DNA of 64,000 bases from Ampelomyces quisqualis (Eukaryota > Ascomycota > Dothideomycetes > Pleosporales > Phaeosphaeriaceae). Both the position numbers and the translations under genes were made by a program. A model generated the notes under the pieces. It was not told the DNA's origin. It made no database searches and saw only the letters and a list, made by a program, of their open reading frames with translations. The stretch is from contig JAGTXZ010000020.1 in NCBI GenBank assembly GCA_018398575.1, forward strand, positions 2,418,001 to 2,482,000. Reading direction: 5' to 3'. Each line of letters begins with the position of its first letter. Positions within the stretch are counted from its first letter, which is position 1. This document shows, piece by piece, positions 53,216-64,000 of the stretch.

Positions 53216-56046
53216 TCATGGCCTCAATACCCCATGGCGCCGTCGGAACGCTTCGACCCGCTCCTCGTAAAACAAAATCTCTCGGACCCGTAGTTTTGGG
53301 CCTTTGTGCGACTCTTGCGTAAATGATTCGTTATCACTCTCCACTTGGCCGTCCTCGCTCGGCTCGCTTTCCGTCTCATCGCCAACAGGTGCCATTGCAC
53401 CGTCGTCCACATCGTCGTCATCTTCGTCTTCAGTCGCCTCGCTCTCGTCGTCAGATAGCATTGGGTCGTGCGCAACGTATCCTGAGCCGCCCCCATCGAC
53501 ATGCATACCATCGTGCCGAAGGTCGTAATTCGATGGCCGGTTCTCTAGTATCTCAAAGCACTTGTTCGATAAGCCCATGTAGCAAAGCTCAATTTCTGGA
53601 CGTAGATGCACAATGTCGAGGATCTGGTACGCCAGTTCGCGAGGATCAATGTTACTACCATGGGCATGGTCGGCTATGAAAGGAATGTAAAGGGAACGGA
53701 TATGGGGTATGTGTGGAAGCCGTTGGAGGAAGTGATGCTGTCGTTCTGTTAGCTTGCATCTCACGACATCCACTGCTGAAGCGCTTACCCAGTCCTTGTA
53801 ATCGATGGCGACTGCGAGTTCTCGCAAGTTACTCATACGTCCACTTGTGATGAACGTGAGTATCTCACGATTCAGCATCCACCGTCGCCATCTCGAGCTG
53901 GTAACGATGTTCCCATCAGGGCCCTTTTCACCACTATCGATCATGAGCTTCTTCAAGCTTGACCTGTGTCTTCGCATTGGACCTCGGTAGATTGCATCGA
54001 CGGTTACTGTGGAAGAGTAAGAACGTCCCTCCTGCAGAAAGAGAACCTCGAGACTATTTGGTGCCAATGTTTCTTTTAAGAACGATATCAAGGAAGGAGA
54101 GACGGTGTTTGTATGTATCCGCTTGAGGTTGAGCTGGTATTCGGTCCGGAGCGTGTAAGAAGCCTTGTACGCTTTCGGTGTGGATGGCGAGCCAGGGTAA
54201 GCGGCCCGGGGCGTGTACTGGCGCCGCAGAACCTTCCATAGCTGTTCGTGGTTGCTGCAATGCAACAGTGTAAGGGTGGAGAGAATTGACCAGTCGAATG
54301 CTCTGCGCAGCACGGCCACCGAGAGTGGTACACGTTCAAGTTCTAGTACTTCGAGCCTGAGCTTACCGACTAGCTGTTCTTCTGATGCGTTGCTGGGAAC
54401 ATTGGTTGCCTTGGCTTGTGGAACCACTCCATCTGGTTGTTGTGCTGCTGTCCTGTCCGGACTGGCTGCCGGCGCAGAAGCGTTTTGTACAGCTTCGGCT
54501 GGCTGGCTCTCGCTGACCAGATTGACACCTTCATTGTGCACCCCCTCCTCCATAGGGTTTCCAAAATGGTCTACATCTTGGTCTGCCTCTCGGTCTTGTA
54601 TCGACAGGCTAGCGATCGACGGTAGCGGGTTTGAAACCGGTGCTTTGCTTGGCGTGACCTCTACGGACCGTTCTATCAATCCGCTTGTGCTTGACGTGTG
54701 TGTTTGTGAGTCTTCCGAATGGCGCATGTTGTGAATTCGACCAACGAGTATGCCGAGTACACCACCAAGTCGCTTCTCGCCCAAGGTATTCGCGGCGGTA
54801 GCGTTAACACTGTAGTCTACTTGTTGGAGGCCATCGCCATCCCACACTGTGACCCAGTCTCTTTGCTGCGCGTGCGGAGCGACTCCGACTCGGAGCTCCC
54901 GCAACTTCTTATGGGATCTTGCGATCAGTATGCTCATCTCGTCCAGATAAGGTAATTCATCGATGTCGAGGACACTCAGGCTTTTCAGAGCAGGTATAGC
55001 GGAGAAGGTGGGGTGTTCAACGCGATCCAAGGCAGAGATGCTGCTGGGAAGGTACGGTTGCGGCGCGATGGCTGGGGGCTGGATGGTGCCGAGACCGCTA
55101 GGATGCGTAGTGTTTGGGGGTGGAGGAACGCCAACGTTGTTGAGAATCATGGGCGGTGCAGGCGGAGGCACAGGCGCATCGATTGTGTTGTCGTGCCATC
55201 GAATCCAGAGCCGCTCCAGGCGACAGTCCTCACCGTCGCTTCGGTGCGCAAGGCTGGACAGAGCAAGCCAAACGTCGCGCAGCACGCCGGTAGGCATGTC
55301 CCAGACAAACGTCTCGAGATTGACCATGCGCGCGATGGCAAGGGCGACCAGCGTGCCCAGCATCTTGCCGCCCTCCTTGGTGATCATGTATTCCTGCACC
55401 CATGCCTGCGGGCCGTTGCCGAGGGAGAACTTCTTGGTGAACTGCCCGTAGTAGTTGCCAAATCTCCGCGGGCGCACGGGATAGGGTGAAGTGGCAGGCG
55501 TGGCAAGCACGCTGGCGGTGCCCCCCTGTTGCCGAAGCCGGTTCTGGTGGGGAAAGCAGTCGTCTCCCATGACCAGCGTCGCCAGGCCGTAGGTGAGGGC
55601 ATCGACGCCCGAGCGCGGCTCCGTGTGCGTGCTCTCGTCGGGCCAGACAATGTCGAAGCGCGAGTAGATGCATGGGATGGTGAGGCGGTGCAGCGCCGAG
55701 TGGCAGAGCGAGAGGCAGGTCAGGTCGTTGGTGTGTGGCAGCTGTCGAGATGCCCGTGTTAGCCTGCGCTCAGCACCCATGCGCTCCGCCAACGGCCGCT
55801 ACGCACCTGGTGGATGATTTCCTTGAGAATGTCGACGGGCAGGTCCAGCAGTCGCAGCGGGCCCTGGGCCGCCTTTTGTTTCCCCTTGGGCGCAGGCGTC
55901 TGGGGCACGGCTGCTGCTGCGTGCGGCGTCGCCATGGGGTGCGCGTCTCCGGGCGAGGGCGAGCGCGCGCGGCTGGTGTCGTCGTCGGCGGGCAGCGGCG
56001 AGCCCGTCCTGGGGCTGCCGGGCCGCGAGGGCGGGGAGGAGGCCAT
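53216..56046 (-). CDS. F-box-like protein
   Basis: Exon 1 (55807-56046) encodes a Ser/Pro-rich start and RLLDLPVDILKEIIHQ, a typical F-box helix start. A 65-nt intron precedes LPHTNDLTCLSLCHSALHRLTIPCIYSRFDIVW, the rest of the F-box-like fold. F-box proteins link substrates to SCF ubiquitin ligases. The remainder (about 800 aa) has irregular leucine-rich segments (ALKSLSVLDIDELPYLDEMS, LEVLELERVPLSV) and an acidic run near the C-terminus (EDEDDDDVDDG). A second 51-nt intron (53738-53788, GTAAGC to CGACAG) is probable because it joins DYKDW to HHFLQRLPHIP; without it the frame stays open. That gives 904 or 921 aa. The start could be the ATG 18 or 30 nt upstream. Substrate unknown. Confidence 0.7.
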
Positions 56047-56424
56047 GCTGCAGGTGGGTGGTGACATGTGACATGCACCATCACCGGCCTGAGGCGTGAA
56101 GAGCGAAGCGGGAAGAGGCGCGTCAGCCGTGTGTGTTGTCGGCGCCGACCAATCCGGACAAGGCCCAGAGACTCGTTTCCTGTGCGACCGACCCGCTGAC
56201 CGCATGACATGCCTACCCTCCCATTTCACCCTCACAAACATTTGCCCCTCACACAACGGTAGTCTGCTCAGTTGTGTATCCGTAGATTGTGGATGCATTC
56301 GTCCACGCTTCTCGAAACTATCTCATCCCGCAGGCCCGCAGGGTATACCCATGCGTGCAATATCAAATACCGCCCTCCGCCATGCTGAGTCCCTTCCCAG
56401 ATACATAGACCACTTCTGTCACCC
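56047..56424. other. Intergenic region between F-box-like gene and SMC6
   Basis: About 380 bp upstream of the F-box-like gene and downstream of SMC6. It is pyrimidine-rich around 56210-56240. No gene is seen. Confidence 0.45.
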
Positions 56425-59400
56425 TCATGTCTGACGGAAGCTGAGTGCTGTCTGGTTCCGCTCGGGATCGCTCATGCGAATGATCTTGACGTCGGATGTG
56501 TGCTTGACGTTGTTCATGGCTTGAGGCGTGATGAAGATGAATTGTCGCCCAATCGACCGCCGCGCAGCCTGAATGATCATGTCCATACTGCGCTCACGGT
56601 TCACGCTATCCATGAACACATCACTACGTCTGTTAGTATACAGTCGAACCAATCCGCCGAACCAACTTACAACTCGTCGAGACATCGAATCGGCGACCCC
56701 ATAGCATCCCACAACGCGAGCAGGAGACACACGGTAGAGTACGATTTTTCCCCGCCTGAAAGCGTCTTGGTTTGCCTGCCCTCGCCGCTTCGCTCCGTAG
56801 AGTCTGGTTGCACCTATCTGCTGTTACTATCATCCCATGTCCAGCATCAGTAGACATTGCTTACATGGATGTCGAGCAGCGCCTTCTTGTGGTCAATCTT
56901 AAGGTCGCCACGGAACTTGCGTTCGCTCAGAAGGTAGGTGAAAGTGACACGCGCTCGGACCGAGATTCCCGAGCGGAACTGCTGCCATCGTTGGCGACGA
57001 TTGTTCACTGTGTTGATAAGATGCTGCTTGACATTAGCCAAGTGACTGTAGCACGAACACATTTGCTAACCGTCTTCAAACCATCAAGTGCATCAAACTC
57101 CCTCCTCGCATCCTGGTGGATTCGTTTTGCCTCATTCGCCGCTCGCAGCAACTGATCCTGTGAACCCCCCAGTTCCCTTTCCGCCAGACGTCTTGTATTC
57201 ATCAACGTCTGAAGCTTCTTGCCCAGCTGTTCGGCTGTCTGCCCCTCTGGCACAGGAATGCGCTGCGGGCAGTCTGCTACAGCATTCTGAACAACCGTGT
57301 CCAGTTCCGACTGGGCCTTCTCTAGGGCCGCGGTCCAATCCTCCTTGTTTTTTACATGCGCCGCAAGTGAAGTTATGGCCTGGTTCTTCTTCTTGAGGCA
57401 GTCCTCCCTCTTACCCTGGAAGATTCTGACCGTGCCTTTGGCTTTGTTGAGCTTGTTCTCGAGATCTGCTACACCCACTTGTGCCTTCTCAAGGTTCTGC
57501 TTGTTCTCTCTATTCTCAGCATTGAGCTTGTCTTTCTGCAAAACAATGTCCTCGTAGACCCCTTCTGCGATTACCAGCGCAGCTTCTGCGTCAGCCAAGC
57601 CCACTTGCGCGACATCGATCTCTGCCGCGTCTGGAACGGCCTTGCTGAGCTCATCTTCGAGACATGCTACAGATTCAGATACTTTCTGATATGCGATTTT
57701 GAGCTGCGTGTTTTCGCGATGGTGATCCTGCTCTGCTCTCTTGGACGCATTGAGCTGATTGTGGAGATTGGTAGCCGTCTGCTTAAGGTCCTCAAGTTCT
57801 TGCCGGATGCCCAGAAGACGCGCTTCTTCTGCCTTGATCTGATCAGCCTTATCGGCCTGCATGCGTAACTGGCCCCTGTACTCGCCGATGGGACTTTCGT
57901 TGAAATCACCGTTAGAAACAAAGTTGAGAACCCGGCCTTTTCTCTTGCTACCTTCAGAGAATGTGAAACACATCTTGACATTGCGAGGACCCGTGTTCAT
58001 GAATTTGTATCCTTCCGTACGGTCTTCTATAAGCACAGTCTGATCGATTGACTGGTTGATAATGAGCTGATTTCGGACAAGATGGTTCTCGATTTTAAGT
58101 ACTCTCAACCAAGTAAGGTGCGTTGGATCCGGTTCATGGTTCCTAGTATCGATTGGTTTTGAGTTTCCAATGAGCACTGGACAATGCCAATTGCACCTAC
58201 GCATCAGGTTCGAAAGTGTTGTTTGGTCTGCGCGACTTGTCACCACAAAGGCATTCAAGCTCGGACCGAACTGCTTCTCGAGGATAAAAGCCCATTCAGG
58301 GCGCAACAATTTGACATAGCGACCCATAGGGCCCACTGGCTTCTCGCGAAAATTGCCGTCGGTCTCGATCGCTCGCAACAACTTCGCCAGGTTTTGTGGT
58401 TGTGGGAACCCCTCCATCCAGTCACCCTTTCCGCCTTGGAGATTCCGGAGACTGCGCAAAACGGTGCTCTCTTCATCTTTTGCTCTCTGGACTCTTTGAT
58501 CTGCCTTCTGTTTCTCACTTTGATCCGCCTCTACTTGTTTCTGTAGCGCAGGAAGTGCAGGACCATGTTCTGATAAAGCTATTCGTGCGGTTTCCATCTG
58601 AGCTTTTGCGACCTCTAACTGCCTGACCTTCTCTGCATACACGCCATCGTCGGCCTCGGCCTGTAAGCGGCGTAGATTTTCGATCTTGTCTTTATATCCA
58701 GTCACTCTGTCGGTTTTAGCCTGAATGTCTCGTTCAGTACTCCGCTGATCAGGCAAGAGTGCCATCAAGATTTTCTTGCAGTCGTTGAAGATCGCTCTTT
58801 TCTCTTCGACTTCCTGTTTCGCAGGCTCGATCTCGGCGGCAACGTCGGTTACTCTTTGAACAGCCGCTTCATACGCTGCATCGGCGTCTTCGTACGCTTT
58901 GGATGCTTCCGTTACCAGCTGTTCTTTTTTCATCACATCAGCTGCAACCTCTTCAAGTCCCTTCTCTGTCCTAGCCACAAATGCTTCATCCTCCTGGACG
59001 TGGGCCCAAAGTGCTTGGTGCGCAAGCTCGGTCTCCTTAGCCCGCATTTGCTCCAGACTCTCGGCGCGTCGAGCCTTCGCCGCCAGGTCTTCCATCCTCT
59101 TCCTCAATACGGCGATATCGCTCTTCTTGACTTCCGCTCTGGTGTTCATAAGCTCTAAGGATTGTTCGATCTGTTGGTAGTCTTTGCTCAGAACCTCAAG
59201 CTGCGTTCCCTGTAGGAAGAACTTGTACTTGTCCTTGGGCGTTGAGTGATTGAGGAATTGACGAGCCATGTCTTGGGTTAAAACATTCATTGGGTTATCA
59301 ATCTGCATGGAAAACGCATCCAGGATGTCCTCAAGCTCCGCCTTCTTGGTAGACACAATCTTGCCGTTGTGATCGCGTAGCTTGAAGCCTGACGTTCCAG

Positions 59401-60008
59401 TTCTGTTGAAGTGGCGTTCTACAGTGATGGAATCACCGTAGTCATTGGGTTTGTATGCAAGTGCGCCTTGATTCTTGATGCGGACTTGAACACTGGAATG
59501 ATCTTTGCCCTCTTTTATGAGACTCTTGAGATTTTGCGCTCGATTCGTTGCGGTCGCCTTGCCGCCTAGACATATGGTGAGTGCTGTGAGAACCGCACTC
59601 TTGCCACTACCGTTGTGACCAATGATGAAGTTAATCAAGGGACCAAGTGTTACCGTCAAGTGTTCGTGACACATGAAATTTATGCACTGAATCTCCTCGA
59701 TGATACCTGAGTCGGTTGCTATGTTTTGTTTGTTCGCCGTCTCCCTAAAGTCTTTCTGCACTTGCTGGGTTGCCCACTGCTCTTGCTCACTAGCTCTTTG
59801 TTGTTCGAGCACAGCGTTTGCATCGTCTTCGGTGGCGCTTTCGTCATCTGATGAACGAACGCTCGCTTCAGCTGAGTGTCGGGCTCGTTTGTTCTGCTCA
59901 AGTCAGCTTACTCTCTAGAAGTACGAGGGGTCAGCGTACGCGACTATTCTGCGACCTCCCACCGAGGTCGATGCCGCTCGTCAAGGCGCGAGGGCGCTTT
60001 GCGGACAT
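56425..60008 (-). CDS. SMC6: Structural maintenance of chromosomes protein 6
   Basis: Smc6 pairs with Smc5 in the SMC5/6 complex for recombinational repair and replication-fork stability. Five exons give 1131 aa: 59940-60008, 57071-59893, 56865-57026, 56671-56813 and 56425-56623. The N-terminus is basic then acidic. Walker A is NFIIGHNGSGKSAVLTALT, within IQCINFMCHEHLTVTLGPL. Two long coiled coils flank a hinge around EKQFGPSLNAFVVTSRADQT. The C-terminal ATPase half needs the three small introns: SARVTFTYLLSERKFRGDL-type sequence, then signature RQTKTLSGGEKSYSTVCLLL and Walker B IRCLDEFDVFMDSVN. The last exon ends IRMSDPERNQTALSFRQT. Three ACGCGT boxes lie upstream. CDC9 shares this feature. 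Confidence 0.93.
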
Positions 60009-60657
60009 GACTGCAGCCATGGCTATAGCAAGTGGTAAGGCGAAGGTGTGCCACTATGGCGGGGCTGTGGTGCAGCAAGACGGAACGCGTGGCGTAAAGC
60101 GAGGCGCGAGACGCGTGCCTTCCCCACTTGATTTGATGGTGCCTACGGTAGTCTTGGCACACTTACTTAACCAAAACTACTTCGTGCACACAACACGACG
60201 GTCGCAGATATATAATCTAGTCGTTCACTATAGAGTAATCTAGGAGCAAAAGTTTGCTCGGTTTTTGCTTTCAGCTGCTAGTGTCCAACAACGTGTACCA
60301 GTAGGCGACTGAATGCAAGCAAGGGATCACGTGCTCACGCGTGGCAGCCACATGCAAGGATGCTAGAACTCCCGCCATGACCTCCGTGCATGGAACACAG
60401 GTAGCACATGAAACAGTAAAGAATAACGATAACTAGTCTTCGAGCTCGTCAATCAACGCCATCTACCATGTATAGTTTTCTATTATCTCTATTGCTCTAC
60501 ACTACCACGGCTCAGCAACTACTTGCATCAGGAATATTAACAAACTTCATCACGGGTATATAAGGAAAATATGGCACCTGATCAATGGTCCCAATATGCA
60601 AATCGCTATGCAAAGAAGTCAACATGCAGTTCTCCACAGCAATTCTCGGATATACCG
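60009..60657. other. SMC6 upstream region
   Basis: About 650 bp between the SMC6 start codon and the CHS4 stop codon. Apart from the ACGCGT boxes, no gene or repeat is seen. Confidence 0.5.
60085..60116. promoter_or_regulatory. Pair of MluI cell-cycle boxes upstream of SMC6
   Basis: ACGCGT occurs at 60085-60090 and 60111-60116, about 77 and 103 bp upstream of the SMC6 ATG. A third copy is at 60337-60342. Exact MBF-type cores; regulation at G1/S is inferred. Confidence 0.5.
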
Positions 60658-63465
60658 TTACATGACCACCTGTCACATCATTAGCAAGCAATTTTTTCGA
60701 TACATGGCGTTGCACTTACACAATCATTGTCCTTGGGTGCCTGGCCGACGCCCATCTCATCAAATGTTTTCGGCCCCTTTCCAGGTCCCAAAGAAGCCGG
60801 GCTAGAAGGCTTCGCAGATGGCGCCGGACTTGCTGGCTTGGCAGCCTGCATAGGAGCCGGTTTAGACGGCTTAGATGGCGGTGGATGCTGCTGTAGGGTT
60901 GCCACTCTGTTCGGCTTAGGCATGGTATCATGCACGGAGGGCCGTCCTGCCGAGCCCGGTCTTGACGATGGATGCGATCCCTGTCCAGGTACAGTGGTTG
61001 GTGGCCTGTCTTGTCGCGAAAAGGTCCTGCTCCCTTGGCCAGGCTGCACAGTCGAGGGTCGCATGTGCTGCCGTGGTTCGAGAGGCGCAACGTAACCAAT
61101 ATCAGGTAAAGTGGGAGCATTCTTGAATGGCGCGCCTGGCTTGTGCAACTTGTTTCTTCCCGCGTCCAGCGCACCAAACCCAGGATCAGACGGCTGCGCA
61201 GTCTGTGAACGTGGTGGCTGGTGCTCCGGGTACTGAGCGCTAGGTCCACCAGGTTGTCTGTAGCTACCGGGTCCATTCGACAGGATTGGGCCACCTCGCC
61301 CTGAACTTGGCACACGACCGCCACGACGTGCACCTGGGCCCATGTTGTCTACACTGGTGTGAGGACGGTAAGGCAGCGAGTTCACATCAGGACCTGGGCC
61401 GGGTCGAGGTCCACCACGGCCATGTGCATCGTTGGCAGGATAAACATTGGGATTGATGTTGAAAGCCGACGTGGGTCGGGCGCTCCCCGCTCGGAGCTCT
61501 GGTGCGAACCCACCGGCAGGACCAGGGCGTTGGGGGCCGAATCGTAGAGGACCGTTGTCCATAGGGTACGGAGTAACAGTCGATGGACGTTCGTAAGGAG
61601 CGGAAGGTGTAGGGTTTCCAAGCATCGGAGGCTTATCAGATATTGGATAAGGAATGGTTGTATCTGCTCGGTTGCCCATACGGCTGGGTGCATTCGTAAT
61701 TGGCGAAGCGTCTCCGTAGTCCGAAGGGCTACGGTCGTTGATTGAGGGCATTGTAGGAGCTGTCGGCTTCTGCAATTTGGCTGGTCGTTGACCTCGCATT
61801 GAGCCGTGCTTAGACCTGATCATGTTGATCGCCACTTTCTCGTGGTCTTTCTTTGACAGTGTCCGATGGGTCTTGGAAATGCTTTCTATCCGGGTGGCAG
61901 CATCCTTGTTGCCGTTCTTTTCGGCTTTCTGGTACCACTCGCTTGCTTTTTCGATATTGACCGGAACATGCATCCCTATCTCGTTGAAATAACCCATAGC
62001 AAACTCTGCTGTGGCAAGACCTGCTATAGCCGCGCGCTGCGCGTACTGATATGCAAGCTCCTCGTTCTTTGCGAATTCACCCTCATGTCCGCAGAGAAAC
62101 CATTTGCTAATGGCCATGTCGGCCTCTGCTTCTCCTTGCCTTGATGCAAGCGCGTTGTAGTGCAGTGACAGGGTAGGGTTGAAGTCACAGCCTAGGCTAC
62201 AAAGCTCATAGGCTGAGCCCATCTTGAGCTGCGCTTTGGCGAACCCCAGGTACGCAGCTTTCTCGATATTCTGCCTGGCTGACTTCTCATCATACGGCAA
62301 GAACATCTCGGGTACGTTGATCTGGGGTAATTCGCGAGCTTGGAGCATGCCTAGCACATAGGCACCTTGAGGCGCATTCTCGTCTGCATTGAGCGCAGCT
62401 TGGCGAATCAGCTGAACGCCTCGGGCAAAGTCTTGTTGCTGACCATGCTGTCCAAGCAAAGTCATCATTCCTAGGCGATAGTTTGAAGCGGAATCGCCTT
62501 GTTCTGCGCCGGCTGTATAGTGCTGAAGCGCCTTGATTGGATCATTTGATTGTTCGAACTGCATCCCCATGCGATATTCAGCTCTTGCGTAGCCTTTCGC
62601 GGCTGCGCGAGAATAGCAGCGGAAGGCTTCCTTCTTGTCTGCACGCATACCAAATTTACCGAATTCGAGCCACATGCCTCTCATGAAGGCTGCCTTTGGA
62701 TGGTGCTGATCTGCCAAAAATGTGACCACGTTCATGGCATCTATTCGCAGCTGATGCTCCACCTGCGGCGTGGCTGGCCTGGCGCCCTGTATCTCGGCGA
62801 TGCGCTGCTCGTGCAGCTGCGCAGAGTCGACATAGCCGAGCGCGTCCTGTGCCCAAGCCAACTGCATCTCAGGGTCATTTGAGTTGAGCACCGGCAGCCG
62901 CGCATTTTCCAAAACTGCCTCCTTGTCGTCGTCGGATGGTGGTACGTTCGGCGGCTTGTTCGGCAGCTTGGGAAAGGGCGAGAAGTTGGGCGATTCGTGG
63001 TTCTGCGCAAACTGGTTGTAGTCGTGCGAGGGCTGCTGTTGCTGGACGGACTGCGGCTGGACGTTGGGCGGCTGGCGGAAAGCGGAGGATATGCTTGCTT
63101 GTCGTGCTGGCCAGTGCCCTTCGCTGCCAGGAAGCTCGTTCTGGAAACTTGACTGCCGCGGCGGGTGCTGCGACGCGTTGGACCCCAGTGGCGGCGACAT
63201 GAGGCCAGCGGTGCCTCGTGGGTGGTGGGCCTCGAGTTCCAGGTGTTGAAGATTTTCCTGCATGTTCTCTGGCACTTCGGGCATAATGCTACGGGAGGGG
63301 GGCTACGTCAGTAGATGCTTCCCTGCGGCACGGCCTTTAGGGGCAGACATACCGCTGCGGCGCTGGTGAGATTACTTCCGGCGAAGTCGCCGGCATATAG
63401 TAGTCATCGTACCCACCAGGCACAAATGTAGCCCCCAGCTGGGGATGGCCTTGTTGGTAGCTCAT
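60658..63465 (-). CDS. SKT5: Chitin synthase activator Chs4/Skt5 (Sel1 repeats, CAAX)
   Basis: Chs4/Skt5 anchors and activates class IV chitin synthase (Chs3) at the plasma membrane and septum. Three exons give 897 aa: 63353-63465, 60720-63288 and 60658-60669. Exon 1 encodes MSYQQGHPQLGATFVPGGYD and is joined by a 64-nt intron to IMPEVPENMQENL. At least six Sel1 repeats run from about residue 235 to 490 (KEAFRCYSRAAAKGYARAEYRMG, KALQHYTAGAEQGDSASNYRLG). The C-terminal 380 residues are Pro/Gly/Arg-rich and disordered. The final 12-nt exon converts the end to DNDCVVM, a CAAX box expected to be prenylated. Without it the frame reads into CIEKIAC and loses the box. Together with the LysM and GH18 genes, it makes chitin a recurring theme in this half of the window. 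Confidence 0.9.
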
Positions 63466-64000
63466 CGTCGGTGCGGGTGGTCAATCTGGAGAAAAAAAGC
63501 TTGATCGAGCTGGAGTCAGCCGTTGTCCAAGAAATAGAGCAGCCGTCCAGGACTCGGAGCTTGCACGAGGCTCTCTTGCGAAGCTGTCATGGAGGTCGGT
63601 GAGATCCCTGATGCCGCGCGGAAGCAAGAAAGCCATACCTGTGACCTTGGCGGGGTAGAACGGCACGCGCTGACCCGGCGTGGACGCGTCTCGGGCAAAT
63701 TCTATCGTATATCGTATTCGAGTCGCCGAAAGAGAGTGCCAGCCAGGTGGACCAGCGAAGATGGCGCAGATGATCGGAAGAGCGCGGCAGGCTGTCAAAG
63801 GAAGGGCGATGGTAGGAAGTGACAGCAGGCTGAACGAAGGGAGCGACACGACTGACGACACAGGTGTGTTTGCTGTCGAGTGAAACCGTCGAGGTGCTTG
63901 GAGCGTTCCAGAGTTTGAGAGCATGTGAGATCTAGTCGGTTGGCCTCGATGCCCGACTGAGTCGCTTGCAGGTCATGGGAAGACTGTTGCTGGACGTGAA
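63466..64000. other. Upstream region of CHS4/SKT5 to window end
   Basis: 535 bp with overlapping open frames on both strands (for example minus 63481-63924) that lack family motifs and an exon-like context. It is most likely promoter and leader. Confidence 0.4.

Noticed and set aside
63481..63924. 147-codon minus-strand frame upstream of CHS4/SKT5
   Set aside because: Low-complexity Ser/Pro/Leu content and position in the promoter; not continuous with the CHS4 start.

Overview
This window looks like chromosomal DNA of a filamentous ascomycete fungus. The genes carry many short introns (mostly 43-75 nt) with GTRNGY donors and CTAAC/CTGAC-like branch sites. The genes recognised are fungal housekeeping genes (PUP1, ARP4, GUP1, CDC9, MED14, ATG22, HOP2, SAP1, MRS3/4, COA6, SYS1, SFC4, APC2, SMC6, CHS4/SKT5). 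One AT-rich, TpA-rich tract resembles DNA altered by repeat-induced point mutation. Gene content and style suit a Dothideomycete, perhaps Pleosporales, but that placement is inference. No tRNA, rRNA, CRISPR array or intact transposon was recognised.

Layout. 0-19 kb is dense housekeeping: the end of a proteasome beta-2 gene; ARP4 and GUP1 divergent; DNA ligase I with two MluI cell-cycle boxes upstream; an unidentified four-exon gene; MED14 and ATG22 sharing a promoter with a G/T-rich tract; HOP2; and a MIT-AAA ATPase. 20-34 kb is looser: an MRS3/4-type carrier with an apparent GC-AG intron, mitochondrial asparaginyl-tRNA synthetase, a microbial-type poly(ADP-ribose) glycohydrolase, COA6 and SYS1 (divergent), and TFIIIC subunit SFC4. 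33.7-49.9 kb is accessory: gene-poor DNA with repeat relics, then a chitin-related cluster, then an AT-rich island. 50-64 kb returns to housekeeping: APC2, an F-box-like protein, SMC6 and the CHS4/SKT5 chitin-synthase activator.

The most interesting region is 37.5-47.7 kb. A secreted protein with one LysM and about eight CBM18-like chitin-binding modules (minus strand) lies near a 1571-residue secreted multidomain protein (plus strand). The large protein carries an N-terminal NucA/NucB-type DNase-like domain, a possible Kex2 site, CBM18 modules, a subgroup-C GH18 chitinase domain with an 11-nt microexon, and a long Pro/Thr/Gly-rich tail. By analogy with zymocin-type killer chitinases, this could be a single-polypeptide antagonism system, with the LysM/CBM18 protein as a chitin-shielding partner. 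That reading is inference. Coordinates of spliced genes below were worked out by hand from splice consensus, reading frame and family continuity.
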